Positions 8,160 through 18,024 are shown, numbered from the stretch's first letter. The stretch: 64,000 nucleotides of DNA from Gammaproteobacteria bacterium HGW-Gammaproteobacteria-4 (GCA_002839995.1 PGZC01000005.1:62001-126000); one strand, 5' to 3'. Numbers and translations: made by a program. Notes: generated by a model from the sequence alone, not told the origin.

Positions 8160-9122
8160 TCACGGCGCCACCACGGCGGCATCGACGACCAATTCCTGCG
8201 CCAGCTGATGTACCGCCATCGCGTACATCGGCGAGCGGTTGTAACGGGTGATGCTGTAGAAATTGCGGAAACCAAGCCAGTGTTCGGGGCCTTCAACGCC
8301 ATCGAGCACGATCACGCTGGCGGGTAGATCCGCACCAACCGCCGTTTGCGGGCGGATGCCGCGAGTCGCCAGTTCGGCCAGCGGGAAAACCGGTTCGTAC
8401 GATGTCTGTGCGGGCGCTGTCGCGTCGGCTGCCACGCTGGCGCGCACCACCACCGGTTGCCCGGGCTGCCACTGATGCCGAATGAAATAATTGGCCACCG
8501 AGGCAAACACATCGGGCAACGACGCGAACAGATCGCGCTGGCCATCGCCATCGCCGTCGCGGGCGAAATGGCGATAGCTGGACGGCATGAACTGCCCCCA
8601 GCCCATGGCGCCGGCGTAGCTGCCCTGCAGGGTTTTCAGATCCAGCGACTCTTCCTTGGCCAGGGCAAACAGTTCGCCCAATTCCTTGCGGAAAAACGCT
8701 TGCCGCGGCGGGTAATGAAAGCCCAGCGTGTACAGCGCATCGAGCACGCGGTAGCGCCCGCGGTTACGCCCATAATTGGTTTCGATGCCCAGGATCGCGA
8801 CGATCAGTTCGGCCGGCACGCCGGTGTCGGCCTGCACCGAAGCCAATGCCGCCTGATGCTCGGCGAGGAAGGCGCGACCGTCGGCGATCCGCGCCGGGGT
8901 CAGAAAAATCGGCCGATACGCGCTCCAGGGTTTGCTTTCCGCCGGCCGCGTGATGGCATCGATGATGCTCTGCTGGTATACGGCATCGGCCAGCAGGCTG
9001 TCGATCCGGGCTTCGTCCAGACCGAACTCCTGCGCCGTTTGCGCAATGAATGCAGCGCGTTCGTCCTGCGCAACGCCGGCGCCGGCACACAGCAGCAACA
9101 ACGATCCCAATAAAATCCGCAC
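8160..9122 (-). CDS. mltB: MltB-type lytic murein transglycosylase
   Basis: Soluble or periplasmic lytic transglycosylase (320 aa) that cleaves glycan strands to 1,6-anhydro-muropeptides. The catalytic Glu114 lies in AILGIETNYGRNRGRYRVLDAL, and family motifs GSYAGAMGWGQFMPSSYR and FARDGDGDGQRDL follow. The N terminus is a signal peptide ending near AGVAQ; no good lipobox is present. I chose the GTG at 9120-9122 because a strong GGAAGGGAGA ribosome site sits 6 bases before it. An upstream ATG would put that site inside the coding region. The frame stays open far upstream but only as a shadow of rodA. Confidence 0.93.
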   Translation of the reverse strand: MRILLGSLLLLCAGAGVAQDERAAFIAQTAQEFGLDEARIDSLLADAVYQQSIIDAITRPAESKPWSAYRPIFLTPARIADGRAFLAEHQAALASVQADTGVPAELIVAILGIETNYGRNRGRYRVLDALYTLGFHYPPRQAFFRKELGELFALAKEESLDLKTLQGSYAGAMGWGQFMPSSYRHFARDGDGDGQRDLFASLPDVFASVANYFIRHQWQPGQPVVVRASVAADATAPAQTSYEPVFPLAELATRGIRPQTAVGADLPASVIVLDGVEGPEHWLGFRNFYSITRYNRSPMYAMAVHQLAQELVVDAAVVAP

Positions 9123-9223
9123 CCGCACTCTCCCTTCCGATCGCGAAAATCTACCATGCCACGCCATGTCAGCCGACCTTTGCACGGCCGCTTGTTCAGG
9201 TGCGGGCGAGGCAATCGCGGTGC

Positions 9224-10333
9224 TCACGGCCCCATCAGCTTGCGATGCGCATGCACCGACATCACCACACCAAAGCCGGCCAGCAACGACACCGCCGACG
9301 TACCGCCGTAGCTGAGCAACGGCATCGGCACACCGACCACCGGCAACAGCCCGGAGATCATGCCGCCGTTGACGAACACGTAGACGAAGAAGGTCAGCGC
9401 CAACGACCCGGCGAGCAAGCGCGAGTAGCTGTCGCGCGCCTGCGCGGCGATCCACAGGCAACGGCCGACGATGAACAGATACAGCGCCAGCACGGTGCAG
9501 ACCCCGAGCCAGCCGAACTCCTCGGACAGCACCGCAAAAATGAAGTCGGTGGTCTGCTCGGGAAGAAAATCCAGATGCGCCTGGCTGCCGTTTCCCCAAC
9601 CCTTGCCCAGCAACCCGCCCGAACCCACCGCGACCTTGGACTGCATGATGTTCCAGCCGCTGCCCAGCGGGTCGGCGTCCGGATTCATGAAGGTCAACAG
9701 ACGGGCGCGCTGATAATCCTTGAGCAGCATCCAGCCGAACGGCGCCGCCGCCATCCCCGCGCCAGCGAGCAGCGCGATGCGCCACCACGCGAAGCCGGCG
9801 AGAAAAACCACGAGGATGCCGCTGGCGGCAACCGGCACCGCGGTGCCAAGGTCCGGCTGCGCGGCGATCATCAGGGTCGGAATGCCGAGGCCGATGGCCG
9901 ACAACGCGGCAATCCGCCAACCCGGCGGCAATGGCCGGCGCTGAATGATCCAGGCCACCATCATCGGCACCGAGAGCTTCAACAATTCGGCCGGTTGCAG
10001 GTAGAAAACACCCAGATTCAGCCAGTGGCGGCCACTGCGCCCGGAACCGAACACCGGCACCAGCACCAGCAACAACAGGGTGCCGGCGTAGATCCACGGC
10101 GTCCACACGCGCATCCGCGCCGGCGGAATCTGCGCGACAAGCAACATCGCCGCGACACCAACGGCAAAGCGCGCCGCTTGTGGGATCAGCAAGCCGGCAC
10201 GCTCGCCGCTTGCGCTGTGCAGCACCGCCATGCCGACCGCCATCAGCGCGAGCAGTGCCAGTAACAACGGCAGATCCAGCGCGTTGGCCATGCGCGTGGG
10301 GAGGCGGCGCAGGGAGAGCCACAGTGCGTTCAT
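9224..10333 (-). CDS. rodA: RodA, SEDS peptidoglycan glycosyltransferase of the elongasome
   Basis: Ten-helix SEDS protein (369 aa) that polymerises lipid II into glycan strands for lateral wall growth, working with PBP2. Recognisable segments are GSGRSGRHWLNLG (substrate loop), FYLQPAELLKLSVPMMVAW, the helix-5 region GTAVPVAASGILVVFLAG and the C-terminal GVPMPLLSYGGTSAVSLLAGFGVVMSV. Its ATG overlaps the mrdA stop (ATGA), so translation is coupled to its partner PBP2. About 100 bases separate it from mltB, which may have its own ribosome site within the same transcript. Confidence 0.95.
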   Translation of the reverse strand: MNALWLSLRRLPTRMANALDLPLLLALLALMAVGMAVLHSASGERAGLLIPQAARFAVGVAAMLLVAQIPPARMRVWTPWIYAGTLLLLVLVPVFGSGRSGRHWLNLGVFYLQPAELLKLSVPMMVAWIIQRRPLPPGWRIAALSAIGLGIPTLMIAAQPDLGTAVPVAASGILVVFLAGFAWWRIALLAGAGMAAAPFGWMLLKDYQRARLLTFMNPDADPLGSGWNIMQSKVAVGSGGLLGKGWGNGSQAHLDFLPEQTTDFIFAVLSEEFGWLGVCTVLALYLFIVGRCLWIAAQARDSYSRLLAGSLALTFFVYVFVNGGMISGLLPVVGVPMPLLSYGGTSAVSLLAGFGVVMSVHAHRKLMGP

Positions 10334-12195
10334 TGCTGTCGGCCTTCGTCGAGCAACCAGGCGTCGAGGATCTTGCGCGCAATCGGCGCCGCGGCGCCTG
10401 AACCCGAGCCGCCGCTTTCCACCACCAGCGCCAGCGCAATGCGTGGCGCATCGGCCGGCGCAAAGGCCACGAACAGCGCGCGGTGACGCAGGTTGAAAGG
10501 CAGGTCTTCGAGCTTGATGGCAGTATCGCCGACGCGGGTGACCCGCTGCGCAGTGCCGGTTTTTCCGGCGATCCGGTACGGGGCGCCAACCGCCGCCGCG
10601 CGCCCCGAGCCGGTCGGCGAATGCATTACCGCGACCATGCCATCGCGCACCGCCGCCAGATTGGCGGCGTCGGCGACCACGCGTTCCGCTGCCGGCAGCG
10701 GCTCGGTCAGCATCTCGCTGGCGAAGCCGGCGCGGGTGGCGCGCAACAGATGCGGGCGATACTTGACGCCACCGCTGGCGATGATGGACACGCCCTGTGC
10801 CAGCTGCAACGGCGTCGTCACCCAGTAGCCCTGGCCAATGCCGATGATCACCGTTTCGCCGGGAAACCAGGGCTGCCCGCGTGCGTTTCGTTTCCATTCG
10901 CGCGAGGGCAGAATGCCGGAAACTTCGCCGAGCAGGTCGATGCCGGTTGGCGCGCCAAAGCCGAAGCGCGCCATCTGGGCACTGATGCGATCGATGCCCA
11001 ACTCGTTGGCCAGCGTGTAGTAATAGGTATTCACCGACTGCGCCAGCGACTCGCGCAGATCGATGCGGCCATGGCCGCCGCGCTTCCAGTCGCGGTACTC
11101 GCGATCCTGTCCGGGCAGCTTGAAGGCGCCGGTGGAAAGCACGGTGTCGGATGGCGTGCGCAGGCCCAGCTCCAGGCCGATCAGGGCCAGCAGCGGCTTG
11201 ATCGTCGAGCCCGGTTCGTAGCCACCGAACAGCACCCGATTGAACAACGGCCGCGACGGCGACGCATTGAGCGCAGCGTAGTCGGCGTACGCGATGCCGC
11301 CGACGAACGGATTGGGATCGAAGCTCGGCAGGCTGACCATCGCCAACACCTCGCCATTGCGCGGATCGAGCACCACCGCCGCGCCGTGATGTTCGCCAAA
11401 CGCGGCCGTGGTAGCCGCCTGCAGGCGCGCATCGAGACTGAGATAGAGATCGTTGCCGGGCTTCGCCGGCGTGCGCCGGATCACGCGCAGATCGCGGCCG
11501 CGCGCGTTTTGTTCCACCTCCTCGTAACCGATTTCGCCGCGCAGGCGCAATTCGTAGAAACGCTCGATTCCGGATTTACCGCTGTGCGACAAGGCCGCAT
11601 AACGGCTGTCGTCGAGCGATTTCAGGTCGTCGGCATCGCGTCGCCCGACGTAACCGACCACGTGCGCAAACAAATCGCCATAAGGGTAGCGCCGGGTCAG
11701 GTACGGGGTGACATCGACGCCGGGAAAGCGATAGCGATTGACCGCGAAGCGCGCCACCTCCGCTTCGCTCAGACGCAGCTTCAGCGGCACCGGCAGGAAC
11801 CGCCGGCTGGCCTGACGTGCTGCTTCGAACCGCTGCCGATCCTCGCTGCCGAGCGCGATCACCTCGGACAGCGCCGACAACGTCGCCGGGATGTCGGCTA
11901 CCTGCTCGGGCACCAGCTCCAGGCGGTAGGCGGGCACGTTGTCCGCGAGCAGGCGGCCGGCTCGGTCGTAAATCAGCCCGCGCGCGGGTGCGATGGGCCG
12001 CGCCTTGATCCGGTTGGCTTCCGAGCGCGTGCTGTAAATAGCGTGATGGATCACTTGCAGACGGAAATACCATGCCGCCAGCAGCAATGTCGCCAACGCG
12101 ACGATGATGAAGCCCAGCGCGGCGCGACGGCGGAACAGCGCCGCTTCGGTGAAGGCATCGCGCAAGGCACGGCCACCGCCACCCAGGCCGTTCAT
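10330..12195 (-). CDS. mrdA: Penicillin-binding protein 2 (elongasome transpeptidase)
   Basis: Class B penicillin-binding protein (621 aa) that cross-links glycan made by RodA. One N-terminal membrane helix (about 26-45) is followed by the pedestal domain (RPIAPARGLIYDRAG) and the transpeptidase domain. The latter has the nucleophile in S-T-I-K (about 330, preceded by GGYEPG), SVNTYYY as SxN, and KTGTAQ (about 544). The start ATG overlaps the mreD stop by 4 bases. All expected catalytic residues are present and the length is normal for PBP2. Confidence 0.96.
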   Translation of the reverse strand: MNGLGGGGRALRDAFTEAALFRRRAALGFIIVALATLLLAAWYFRLQVIHHAIYSTRSEANRIKARPIAPARGLIYDRAGRLLADNVPAYRLELVPEQVADIPATLSALSEVIALGSEDRQRFEAARQASRRFLPVPLKLRLSEAEVARFAVNRYRFPGVDVTPYLTRRYPYGDLFAHVVGYVGRRDADDLKSLDDSRYAALSHSGKSGIERFYELRLRGEIGYEEVEQNARGRDLRVIRRTPAKPGNDLYLSLDARLQAATTAAFGEHHGAAVVLDPRNGEVLAMVSLPSFDPNPFVGGIAYADYAALNASPSRPLFNRVLFGGYEPGSTIKPLLALIGLELGLRTPSDTVLSTGAFKLPGQDREYRDWKRGGHGRIDLRESLAQSVNTYYYTLANELGIDRISAQMARFGFGAPTGIDLLGEVSGILPSREWKRNARGQPWFPGETVIIGIGQGYWVTTPLQLAQGVSIIASGGVKYRPHLLRATRAGFASEMLTEPLPAAERVVADAANLAAVRDGMVAVMHSPTGSGRAAAVGAPYRIAGKTGTAQRVTRVGDTAIKLEDLPFNLRHRALFVAFAPADAPRIALALVVESGGSGSGAAAPIARKILDAWLLDEGRQQ

Positions 12196-12680
12196 GTCGA
12201 GCGGCGCCTGTGCTGGCGCGCCAGTTCCATCGCGATCACCAGAAATGGCCACAGCAGCAGACCGGTGATCGGCGAACACCAGAACGCCAGCGGCGGCAGC
12301 CCTTCGCCGAGAAACACCCGAACTGCAGAGGCCACGATGCGGTCGTTGATCAGCAGCGCAAACACCGCCAGCGACTGTTGCCCGATCGGGAAAAAGCGCA
12401 GGCGTGGACGAAAGCGCTGCACGATGAAGGTGAGCACGAGCAGACGCAGCGCATGTTCGCCCAGCAACGTGCCGAATATCAGGTCGGCGGCCACGCCGAC
12501 CACGAATGCCACGCCCAGGCCGACGTGCTCGGGCGCTTCAAGTACCCAGTAGGTCAGCACCAATGCCAGCCAGAACGGTTTGAACGCGGCAACCAGACCA
12601 GGCAGCGGGATCAGGCCAAGCACCAGCGCGATCAGCACGCTGAACAAAAACAGGGACGACGCGAACCGTGCCCGGCTCAT
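12192..12680 (-). CDS. mreD: Rod shape-determining protein MreD
   Basis: Small integral membrane protein (162 aa) with about five hydrophobic helices and the MreD-typical GVAADLIFGTLLGEHALRLL segment. It bridges MreC and the RodA/PBP2 complex. The start overlaps the end of mreC and the stop overlaps mrdA by 4 bases each, so this is a tightly coupled operon member. Confidence 0.93.
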   Translation of the reverse strand: MSRARFASSLFLFSVLIALVLGLIPLPGLVAAFKPFWLALVLTYWVLEAPEHVGLGVAFVVGVAADLIFGTLLGEHALRLLVLTFIVQRFRPRLRFFPIGQQSLAVFALLINDRIVASAVRVFLGEGLPPLAFWCSPITGLLLWPFLVIAMELARQHRRRST

Positions 12681-13591
12681 GGTTCACTGGGCTCGATGGA
12701 GCTGCGCTGCGGCTGGGTCGATGGCGGCGACGGCGGCCCGACATCGGCCGTGGCGGGCTGCGCCCAGACCAGCAACACCTGATGTGCGCGAGCTACCGCG
12801 GCGGCGGGCGCCAGATCGGCGACCGAGAACAACTGCGATTCATCCTGACGTAGCCCGGTTACCCGGCCCACCGCAAACCCGGCCGGAAAGTTGCCGCCGA
12901 TACCGGACGTTATCAGCTCGTCGTTTTCGCGAATGTCGCCGCTTTGCGGGATGTCGCGCACCTCCAGGCGATCGCGCTCGCCGGTGCCATAGGCGATCAC
13001 GCGCAAACCCGAACGCACCACCTGCACCGGGATCGCATGATCGGGATCGGTGATCAGCAGGGCCGTCGCATGTCCGGGCGCCACCGCCGTGACCTGGCCG
13101 AGCAAGCCGCTGGCATCGATAAACGCCTGCCCCACCGCTACCCCGTCGCTGGCGCCAAGATCAAGTACCACCTGTTGCCGACCGGGATCGAGATCGACGT
13201 CGATGATCGTCGCCAGGCGTACCCCGAGTTGCATGTCATGGGTGCCACCAAGCAGATCGCGCAGGTGCCGGTTTTCGTCCGCCAGCGCCAACAGACGCCG
13301 TTCGCGCGCCTGGGTGATGAGCAGTTCATCGCGCAGGCGCCGGTTTTCGCCCAGCAACCGGTCGCGGCCCTGCAACGACTCGCCGGTGAATCGCAGCAAC
13401 CGCGACGGCACCGCGGCCAGCCAGTAGATCGGCCCGACCAGCAACGCCGCTTGCTGGCGCACCTGCGACAGCAAGGAGCCGCGCATGTCGGCCGTCATCA
13501 ACGCCAACGCCAGCGCCATGTAGGCGAGCAGGCGCAGCGGGCTGGCCTGGGCATCGGAAAATCGCAGTGATGAGGGGGATGACAGCGCCAC
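12677..13591 (-). CDS. mreC: Rod shape-determining protein MreC
   Basis: Bitopic periplasmic scaffold protein (304 aa) that links MreB to the synthetic enzymes. A short cytoplasmic tail and membrane helix (about 20-35) are followed by a coiled coil (about 75-115, GENRRLRDELLITQARERR) and two beta-barrel domains (VATIIDVDLDPGRQQVVLDLG, ASDGVAVGQAFID, LITSGIGGNFPAGFAVGRV). The tail after residue 275 is Pro/Ser/Gln-rich. It starts with GTG, only 38 bases after mreB. Confidence 0.94.
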   Translation of the reverse strand: MALSSPSSLRFSDAQASPLRLLAYMALALALMTADMRGSLLSQVRQQAALLVGPIYWLAAVPSRLLRFTGESLQGRDRLLGENRRLRDELLITQARERRLLALADENRHLRDLLGGTHDMQLGVRLATIIDVDLDPGRQQVVLDLGASDGVAVGQAFIDASGLLGQVTAVAPGHATALLITDPDHAIPVQVVRSGLRVIAYGTGERDRLEVRDIPQSGDIRENDELITSGIGGNFPAGFAVGRVTGLRQDESQLFSVADLAPAAAVARAHQVLLVWAQPATADVGPPSPPSTQPQRSSIEPSEP

Positions 13592-13629
13592 GTGCTACCC
13601 ATATTGTGGAACACGCGAGCCAGCGGCAA

Positions 13630-15012
<1,383 letters not shown>

Positions 15013-15996
15013 ATGCCAAACCTGCCGCCACCCACAGCGGACGATTTGCCGCAATACAGCGCGCAGCAGCTCGAACGCGCTTCCACGCAACAATTGCTGG
15101 AATGGCTGGGGGAGTGCGCCGAGTTCGCCCCGCGCAACCTGTTCGAGGCGGCCGCGGCGCGTGACGAGGAAATGGTCGCCTGCCTCGAACCGTATTGCGC
15201 GCGCGTGCCGCAGATCCTCGCGGAGGACCTGGAGGAGGATGAGTTCTGGGCCCTGGTGCACGGCGTCAACCTGCTCGGCCGGATCGACAGCCGCGCGGCT
15301 GGCGAGTTGCTTGTGCGTTTGCTGTCCGACATGATCGCCTGCGACCAGGGCATGTTCGACTGGATCGCCGAGGATTGGCCGTACCTGTTCGCGAACAAGC
15401 CGGACGCGGTGCAGGCGGCGCTGGATCAGGCGATGCGCGATCGCGATCGGGACGCGTTGTTGCGCGAGGCTTTCGCGCGCTGCCTGGTCGCGATGGCGGC
15501 CGATCGCGGCGAACCGGCGCTGGATGCGATGATCGACCACGTCGCCGCGCAACTGCACGACGCGGACGACACCCCGGATTTCCGCTGGTTTGCCGCCAGC
15601 ATGCTGTTGGACTTTCCGCGTGCGCGTCATCGCGCCTTGTTGTCGCAAATCGCGCTGGAGCAGCATGGCGCCGTGTACGCGGTGTTTCACGAGTCGGACG
15701 TCGTCGCCGCCTTCGAACGCGGCAGTGATGATCGAAGCTGGTTGCAACGCGAACCGCCCTGGGCCTGGTACGACGAAGAGCGCGCATTGGCGCGCCTGCA
15801 GCGATGGTTCGGCGATGACGCGCTTGACGAAGACGGCAGCGAAAGCAGCGATGATTTCGAAGACTACGATTACGACGACGATTTGTATTCAGCGCTGCCG
15901 CATGTGCGTGAGGTGCCAAAGATCGGTCGCAACGACCCCTGCCCTTGCGGCAGCGGCAAGAAATACAAGAAGTGCTGCCTGCCAAAGGAGCAATAG
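15013..15996 (+). CDS. SEC-C zinc-motif protein with long helical-repeat domain
   Basis: The last 20 residues form a textbook SEC-C motif ([19 protein letters not shown]), a zinc-binding knuckle also found at the end of SecA. About 240 helical residues precede it, possibly HEAT-like pairs. Just before the motif lies a strongly acidic run of Asp/Glu/Tyr (about 275-300, [14 protein letters not shown]). Length is 327 residues from the ATG at 15013, chosen because the upstream open frame is non-coding in composition. The function is unknown; SEC-C proteins of this type are thought to bind ribosomes, SecB or partner proteins. It is a single-gene unit in the plus orientation at the edge of the accessory region. 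Confidence 0.75.
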   Translation: MPNLPPPTADDLPQYSAQQLERASTQQLLEWLGECAEFAPRNLFEAAAARDEEMVACLEPYCARVPQILAEDLEEDEFWALVHGVNLLGRIDSRAAGELLVRLLSDMIACDQGMFDWIAEDWPYLFANKPDAVQAALDQAMRDRDRDALLREAFARCLVAMAADRGEPALDAMIDHVAAQLHDADDTPDFRWFAASMLLDFPRARHRALLSQIALEQHGAVYAVFHESDVVAAFERGSDDRSWLQREPPWAWYDEERALARLQRWFGDDALDEDGSESSDDFEDYDYDDDLYSALPHVREVPKIGRNDPCPCGSGKKYKKCCLPKEQ

Positions 15997-16028
15997 AGGC
16001 CGCGCAAGCACCCGAACCGGGCTTGTCC

Positions 16029-16066
16029 AAAAAACGGTTCAGATCGTGGCTGCGCACGATCCAACC
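16029..16066 (-). terminator. Rho-independent terminator of the small secreted gene
   Basis: Read leftward, the DNA forms a long stem (GGTTGGATCGTG paired with CACGATCTGAACC, with an unpaired base in each arm) and a GCGCAGC-type loop. It runs straight into GTTTTTT. It begins 8 bases after the stop codon at 16074, the expected position. The unpaired bases in the stem also recall folded attC sites, but the poly-T tail favours termination. Confidence 0.75.
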
Positions 16067-16073
16067 TTGTTCG

Positions 16074-16439
16074 TTAGGAGGACTTTGACACGAGAGGAAT
16101 GTCTCGAGACATAGCGCGCTCCGACATGCTTGCGCTTGCCGGGAGCTGCTTGATGAACTCGGAGGCCATACCAAAAGCAGGCCCTGCCACCGGCGCGATC
16201 TTCCCAGAGGCCGCTGCCTCGTCAAGGGCAGTGCGACCAAGCGCATTGCATTGATCAACCCACTCGTCAGCCCTGCCGATCTCCTGAGAGCGGGGCTTGC
16301 ACTCGATGGTTAGCGCCTTGTCGCTGAGTGAAGTTGAAAACTCAACCAGATCCGTAGCGCTCTGCTCTTGGCTTGCCCACACACACGCCGGTGCAAGGAT
16401 TGTCAAAAATGCCAACCGAACGATTCCTCGAACTTCCAT
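16074..16439 (-). CDS. Small secreted hypothetical protein (121 aa)
   Basis: The start is well supported: a near-perfect AGGAGG lies 7 bases before the ATG at 16437-16439. A signal peptide (VRLAFLTILAPACVWAS) is followed by a mature part of about 100 residues with two cysteines (IECKPRS and DQCNALGR). The rest is helical Ala/Ser-rich sequence (LDEAAASGKIAPVAGPAFG). No family is recognised. It points the same way as the GIY-YIG-like gene and is followed by a strong terminator. It may be a second cassette of the degenerate integron described here, because the bases just before its ribosome site (GCTCAACTCTAGCGTCAGG) look like the end of an attC site. Confidence 0.6.
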   Translation of the reverse strand: MEVRGIVRLAFLTILAPACVWASQEQSATDLVEFSTSLSDKALTIECKPRSQEIGRADEWVDQCNALGRTALDEAAASGKIAPVAGPAFGMASEFIKQLPASASMSERAMSRDIPLVSKSS

Positions 16440-16741
16440 ATGTCCTCCTGACGCTAGAGTTGAGCGGCGTGCGGCTTTTGGCACGTCTGCTTGGACGAAG
16501 CCGCTACGCGGAGGAAGCCCACGTGCGGCTGTTGTGCAGTCAAGATTACACCTCGTCCCCGCGACCACCACGAGCCCGCCTCGGGAGAGATTTTTTCGCG
16601 CCTGTTGACGGCGGAAGAAATAGGGGTCGCCATTCAGACTCGAATTTCGTGGCGAAATTGCTGAAAATTCCAGTCTGACCCATATTTCCGGGTGCGAGGC
16701 CGAATGGGAACACAAAAAAGTCGGTGCTGGCGAGACGGCGG
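16440..16741. other. Intergenic DNA between two minus-strand accessory genes
   Basis: No credible reading frame in either direction. Read leftward, it holds repeated AGCCGCACG words and, just before the next gene, a stretch resembling the 3' half of an integron attC site. Composition is mixed, falling from moderately AT-rich next to the GIY-YIG-like gene to GC-rich near 16450-16570. Confidence 0.4.
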
Positions 16742-17062
16742 CTACCTGTTGTAACCGATGCTTGGGTCGTTTGCATTTAGCGCTCTAATGAACTGTTGTT
16801 CAGCTTGGAGGATTTCACCCACTGTTACATCTTCTTTGGAGTGAAGTATTTCCTTCTTGAGAACATAGGCTACCGCTCCGGTTATGTATTCATTCATTTC
16901 GGCGAGCATTTCATTTCTTGCTTTCTGCGGAGAGCCAAAATACTTGAAAAAATCTAGACGTGCAGTGCTAGCAGTATCACTGCCAACGTAGATCTTTCCG
17001 TTAGGGAAGGTAATCTTGAATACACATCCCCACGGAATAACTGAGTCTTTGTTCAGGCGCAT
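16742..17062 (-). CDS. GIY-YIG-like nuclease-domain protein (106 aa), low GC
   Basis: The protein opens with CVFKITFPNGKIYVGSD, whose K-I-Y-V-G matches the first strand pair of GIY-YIG nucleases. It ends with EQQFIRALNANDPSIGYN, where Glu and Asn fit the last conserved positions. The intervening ARLDFFKYFGSPQKAR is basic and could contact DNA. GC content is about 43%, far below the neighbouring DNA, which marks recent transfer. I chose the ATG at 17060-17062. A TTG at 17086 would read through the integron-type core GTTGGGC 12 bases upstream of the ATG. It diverges from the integrase pseudogene exactly as a first cassette would. Whether it cuts DNA is unknown. Confidence 0.62.
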   Translation of the reverse strand: MRLNKDSVIPWGCVFKITFPNGKIYVGSDTASTARLDFFKYFGSPQKARNEMLAEMNEYITGAVAYVLKKEILHSKEDVTVGEILQAEQQFIRALNANDPSIGYNR

Positions 17063-17074
17063 TCGTTTGTGTAT

Positions 17075-17081
17075 GCCCAAC
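17075..17081 (-). other. Candidate integron recombination core site (GTTRRRY)
   Basis: Read on the minus strand the sequence is GTTGGGC, an exact match to the integron core GTTRRRY. It lies 12 bases before the ATG of the GIY-YIG-like gene and between that gene and the 5' end of the integron-integrase pseudogene, where an attI or first-cassette junction belongs. A 7-base match can occur by chance; the position is what makes it notable. Confidence 0.4.
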
Positions 17082-17302
17082 GCCAAGTAGCCCCCGAAAT
17101 CAGGGTGTAGCGCCGTATGGTCGTCCTGTGCTTACGCCAAGTCAAGAAAAATCCTACGCCAGATCAGGCGCTTATCCGATATCCGCGCTGCCGCCCATCG
17201 CTGGAGATGTGTTGCTGCATCCCGGCGGAGAGGGCATATGGAATATCAGCGCGGATCAGCGGGCATATCCGGCGTACATGGCGTGCCGCGACCTGGCGCT
17301 TG

Positions 17303-17628
17303 ATGGACGAAGTTCGCCGCTGTTTGCGGCTCGAACACTACAGTTTGCGCACGGGGCAGGCATATGTCGCGTGGATGCGTCGGTTCATCCTGGCGAGCGG
17401 CAAGCGGCACTCGCGCGAGTGGGCGAGCCGGAGGTCGTGCGACTTCTGACCTGGCGCGCCGTGGAGGGCCAGGTGCCGGCGGGTACGCAGAGCCAAGCAT
17501 TTTCGGGACTGCTGTTTCGTTATCGCCAGGTGCTGGCCGTCGACCTGCGTTAGCGGGACGCGGATGTGGACTTCGCGCGCGTCGAAATCATGGTTCGCGA
17601 GGGTAAGGGCGGCAAGAATCGCGGGTAG
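17303..17628 (+). pseudogene. Integron integrase (IntI-type tyrosine recombinase) remnant
   Basis: Three pieces of an integron integrase can be read. First, LMDEVRRCLRLEHYSLRTGQAY...LASGKRHSRE from about 17300. Second, after a one-base loss near 17421 that turns the expected GAGATGGGC into GAGTGGGC, the next frame gives GEPEVVRLLTWRAVEGQ...LFRYRQVLAVDL. Third, after an in-frame stop at 17551, come DVDFARVEIMVREGKGGKNRG and a final stop. Between pieces two and three about 65-70 residues are missing, and everything after the G-K-G-G-K segment is gone, including the catalytic H-x-x-R and Tyr. It cannot be active. Its orientation, away from the low-GC gene to the left, is that of intI versus its cassettes. 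Confidence 0.8.
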
Positions 17629-17629
17629 C

Positions 17630-17844
17630 TACCGGGTGCGCTCCCACAAGGACGACGGGCGACGATGTGACGGTTGTCGCGGTGCAGTCGCCCACAGGGT
17701 GGGCTCCCACAAGGGCTCGGACGGGCGACGATGTGACGGTTGTCGCGGTGCAGTCGCCCACAGGGTGGGCTCCTACAAGGGCTCGGACGGGCGATGATGT
17801 GACGGTTGTCGCGGTGCAGCCGCCTACCGGGTAGGCTCCCAAAA
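17630..17844 (+). repeat. 66-bp tandem repeat, three full copies plus a partial one, each containing a REP palindrome
   Basis: The unit runs from GGGCTCGGACGGGCGACGAT through GTGACGGTTGTCGCGGTGCAGTCG to the REP core CCCACAGGGTGGGCTCC. Copies sit at about 17647-17712, 17713-17778 and 17779-17844, each exactly 66 bases apart. The tail of an earlier unit lies at 17630-17646. Copies 1 and 2 are nearly identical, while copy 3 has several changes in the REP part. This looks like recent tandem amplification of a REP with its flank. Confidence 0.85.
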
Positions 17845-17886
17845 AGCGCTGGCGGGCGACGGCGCTTGCATGGTGGCGGGGCGGGA

Positions 17887-17969
17887 AAAATGCACGATCG
17901 CAGCGTGGCGCGGTACCACGGCGGTTTTGCGAACGGGCATCGCCCCGAGAGGACACGCAACCGATGTCA
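17887..17969 (+). repeat. Stray copy of the promoter/5' end of the PfkB-type kinase gene
   Basis: About 83 bases here match 27718-27801 with only a handful of substitutions and one single-base gap. The match covers AATGCACGATCGCAGCG, GCGCGGTACCA, TTTTGCGAACGGGCA, CGCCCCGAGAGGACAC and the start codon context AACCGATGTCAG. Identity ends just after the ATG, and here the frame soon stops, so no kinase is encoded. In this copy the putative -10 TACCAT has become TACCAC. Confidence 0.85.
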
Positions 17970-18024
17970 GCCGCGTGGGTCTCCATCGAGAGCGTCGACA
18001 TTCTCGCCCGCCGCCGCCATCCAG

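Noticed and set aside
8160-10589. Very long minus-strand open frame continuing upstream of mltB
   Set aside because: The upstream part is an out-of-frame shadow of rodA and mrdA; mltB has its own ribosome site and signal peptide.
16029-16073. attC site directly after the small secreted gene
   Set aside because: The stop-codon region TCCTAACGAAC looks like a core site and the stem has unpaired bases, but the opposite core GTTRRRY is missing and the stem ends in poly-T, so a terminator explains it better.
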